Positions 62,628 through 64,000 of a DNA stretch of 64,000 bases are shown here, one piece after another. Location: the NCBI GenBank assembly GCA_951799405.1, contig CATOGX010000019.1, forward strand, positions 17,713 through 81,712, in the 5' to 3' direction. Each line of letters opens with the position of its first letter. Within the stretch, counting starts at the first letter, position 1. Under the pieces are notes generated by a model that saw only the letters and a program-made list of their open reading frames with translations, had not been told where the DNA came from and searched no databases. Both the position numbers and the translations under genes were made by a program. The stretch comes from Agapetus fuscipes (Eukaryota > Arthropoda > Insecta > Trichoptera > Glossosomatidae).

Positions 62628-63490
62628 CTAAGAACAACAAAGTACTCTGCAGAAGAACACATTTAACTGCATCAACACATACTGTCTTTGGAATCCCTGG
62701 AAACCCTGACAGAAGATAACTAGAACAATATTGTAGATTTAGCATTGAGATTTAGACAATGGATTTAGTTAAACTTACGCTTGCAGATATTCTTGTTGCA
62801 CAAATATGCAGGGAGTCTCTGACACGTCGCGGTCGTCTTGCTAGCGCGGCGCCCATCAAAGTGGTAACTGGGGATTCCCCACAGAGTATTGTAGGTTTAT
62901 AGAGGGCGGTCTTAGAACAAAAAAAATGTAACCAAGTAGTATTATTTATATATGAAACGATGGGTAGCGCCAGTAACTACCCTACGTGTCTAGACAATAC
63001 TAAATTATCATCATAATATCATTCTATATTATTACTGTTCTACTCAGTTGGCGAAGTAAATAAAAACAATTGAAGATGGTAAAACATATTTTATTTAAAA
63101 AAAAAACTTCAAATAGCACAACTTAATTACATTACAACAATTGATTATAAATTACATTTATGTTATAAATACATTTTCTTCTTTTTTAATGTGTTATTAC
63201 TTATTTTTCTATCATAATATATACATTGTGACTTGCTCAATTCAAATTTAATAATTATGTCCATAATCTGATGTTGAAAAGATATATCACATTTAAGATT
63301 TACACTAAATGTATTCCCACAAGAAGACACATTTCACACTTATAAAGTACAACTTTTCTAAAAAAACAGTTCTTCATTTCATACAAAAAGTACAGTCCTT
63401 CATTTCATACAAAAAGTACAGTTCACCCAAACTTTTTGTTTTTTCCAGTAAGTACATTACTAATCGTGAAATAGAAACGAATCCGATTAC
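62628..63490. other. Spacer, one Rep-1 scrap
   Basis: 63262-63340 resembles an antisense Rep-1 start (TAATCTGATGTTGAAAAGAT). The rest shows nothing recognisable. A short GC-rich patch at 62815-62850 has no ORF. Confidence 0.3.
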
Positions 63491-63540
63491 TTTAACTCCG
63501 TATTAAAACAATGAGGTACACAACAACGGCGACTGGACAT
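63491..63540 (-). CDS. Possible first exon of a THAP-domain gene
   Basis: ATG at 63540 gives MSSRRCCVPHCFNTELK, which matches the start of a THAP zinc domain (CCVPHC, C-x4-C), followed by a possible donor AA|GTAATC (63490-63485). Upstream, CCAAT and inverted ATTGG motifs (about 63667-63690) resemble a promoter. No second exon was located, so it could be a host THAP gene or another ISL2EU- or P-type transposase. Confidence 0.4.
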
Positions 63541-63884
63541 TGTAAATTGCCAAATCACAAAATTTAAAGAATTTTCAAAAGGGAAGCGCTCCTTGCGTAG
63601 ATTGCAAAAACACAAATGGCCGCCACATGGGGACTGGCGGTATACCTCGTGACCAGACATGTGACCCAATCGGAGCTCTGATTGGTCGGAGAAACCGTGA
63701 CTGTGAATAACTACCCAAATAATGTTGCCAGGAACCAAAATATGCCCTAAGTTTCCTACGAGACGTTCGCGCCAGTAGGCTCTTGGCTGGGGAACCGGAA
63801 ATACATGAATGGTGGTAAATTTAAATTGGCTGCAAGGCGGTAAATTTAAATTGGCTGCAGTTTGAAAATATTATTCTGAGCTCC

Positions 63885-64000
63885 TTGACTGATAGGTTGG
63901 TACGACGCTGACCACCCGTGCTGTAAAAATCGGTTTACTTTTGCCAATGCCACCCCGGTTCAGGGAACGGCGGCAGGAGTTGCAAGGTTTAGGTCCATGT
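63885..64000 (+). repeat. Rep-1 copy, cut by the window end
   Basis: CCTTGACTGATAGGTTGGTA, GACCACCCGTGCTGTAAAAA and GGAGTTGCAAGGTTTAGGTC. Diverged sense copy. Confidence 0.75.

Noticed and set aside
1..64000. CRISPR arrays, operons and Shine-Dalgarno sites
   Set aside because: The sequence is eukaryotic. The regular repeats found are minisatellites without unique spacers.

Overview
This is AT-rich eukaryotic DNA from an arthropod, most likely an insect. I cannot name the species. The basis is the intron/exon structure, tRNA-derived SINEs, CR1/Jockey-type, CR1/L2-like and RTE-like LINEs, and Helitron, hAT, ISL2EU and other DNA transposons of kinds common in insects. There are no bacterial-style operons.

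The main host gene lies on the minus strand. Its coding exons are at 56679-55916, 15585-15270 and 12945-12442. They join in frame to a 527-residue protein with a TARG1/OARD1-type macrodomain and what looks like a second, degenerate macrodomain. The first coding intron (15586-55915) is 40.3 kb and holds most of the window's transposons. A proline-rich terminal exon of an unrecognised plus-strand gene lies at 59187-59645, and a possible THAP-type first exon on the minus strand at 63491-63540.

Region by region. 0-12 kb: MITEs, SINEs, a LINE fragment, a 1.4-kb palindromic element and an 83-bp tandem repeat. 12.4-15.6 kb: the last two macrodomain exons, with MITE-in-MITE nesting and a 21-bp minisatellite between them. 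18.5-26.5 kb: a decayed minus-strand Helitron. Its helicase is split by a full-length LINE (19055-23635, 6-bp duplication TAAAGT) whose two ORFs are arranged for a -1 frameshift. 26.6-32.3 kb: a non-coding element built of degenerate repeated modules, plus a 16-bp minisatellite. 32.4-36.4 kb: a tandem array of a 410-bp composite repeat, carrying a hAT remnant and an RTE-like LINE. 36.4-48.7 kb: a second, 5'-truncated LINE. Inside it are a nested palindromic element (3-bp duplication) and an ISL2EU-type transposon of about 9.4 kb with both genes intact (SWIM/YqaJ nuclease and THAP-DDE transposase). 49-56 kb: a TTAA-flanked insertion, a 5S rRNA-SINE chimera and a TTA-flanked MITE. 57-64 kb: a hAT transposase remnant, LINE fragments, and a second copy of the palindromic element in inverted orientation.

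The nesting gives a relative order of events: tandem array, then LINE-2, then palindrome and ISL2EU; and Helitron, then LINE-1. Repeat boundaries were read by eye and are approximate unless a target-site duplication is quoted. Family labels (Rep-1, SINE-A/B/C, LINE-1/2, LINE-R) are working names used only here.
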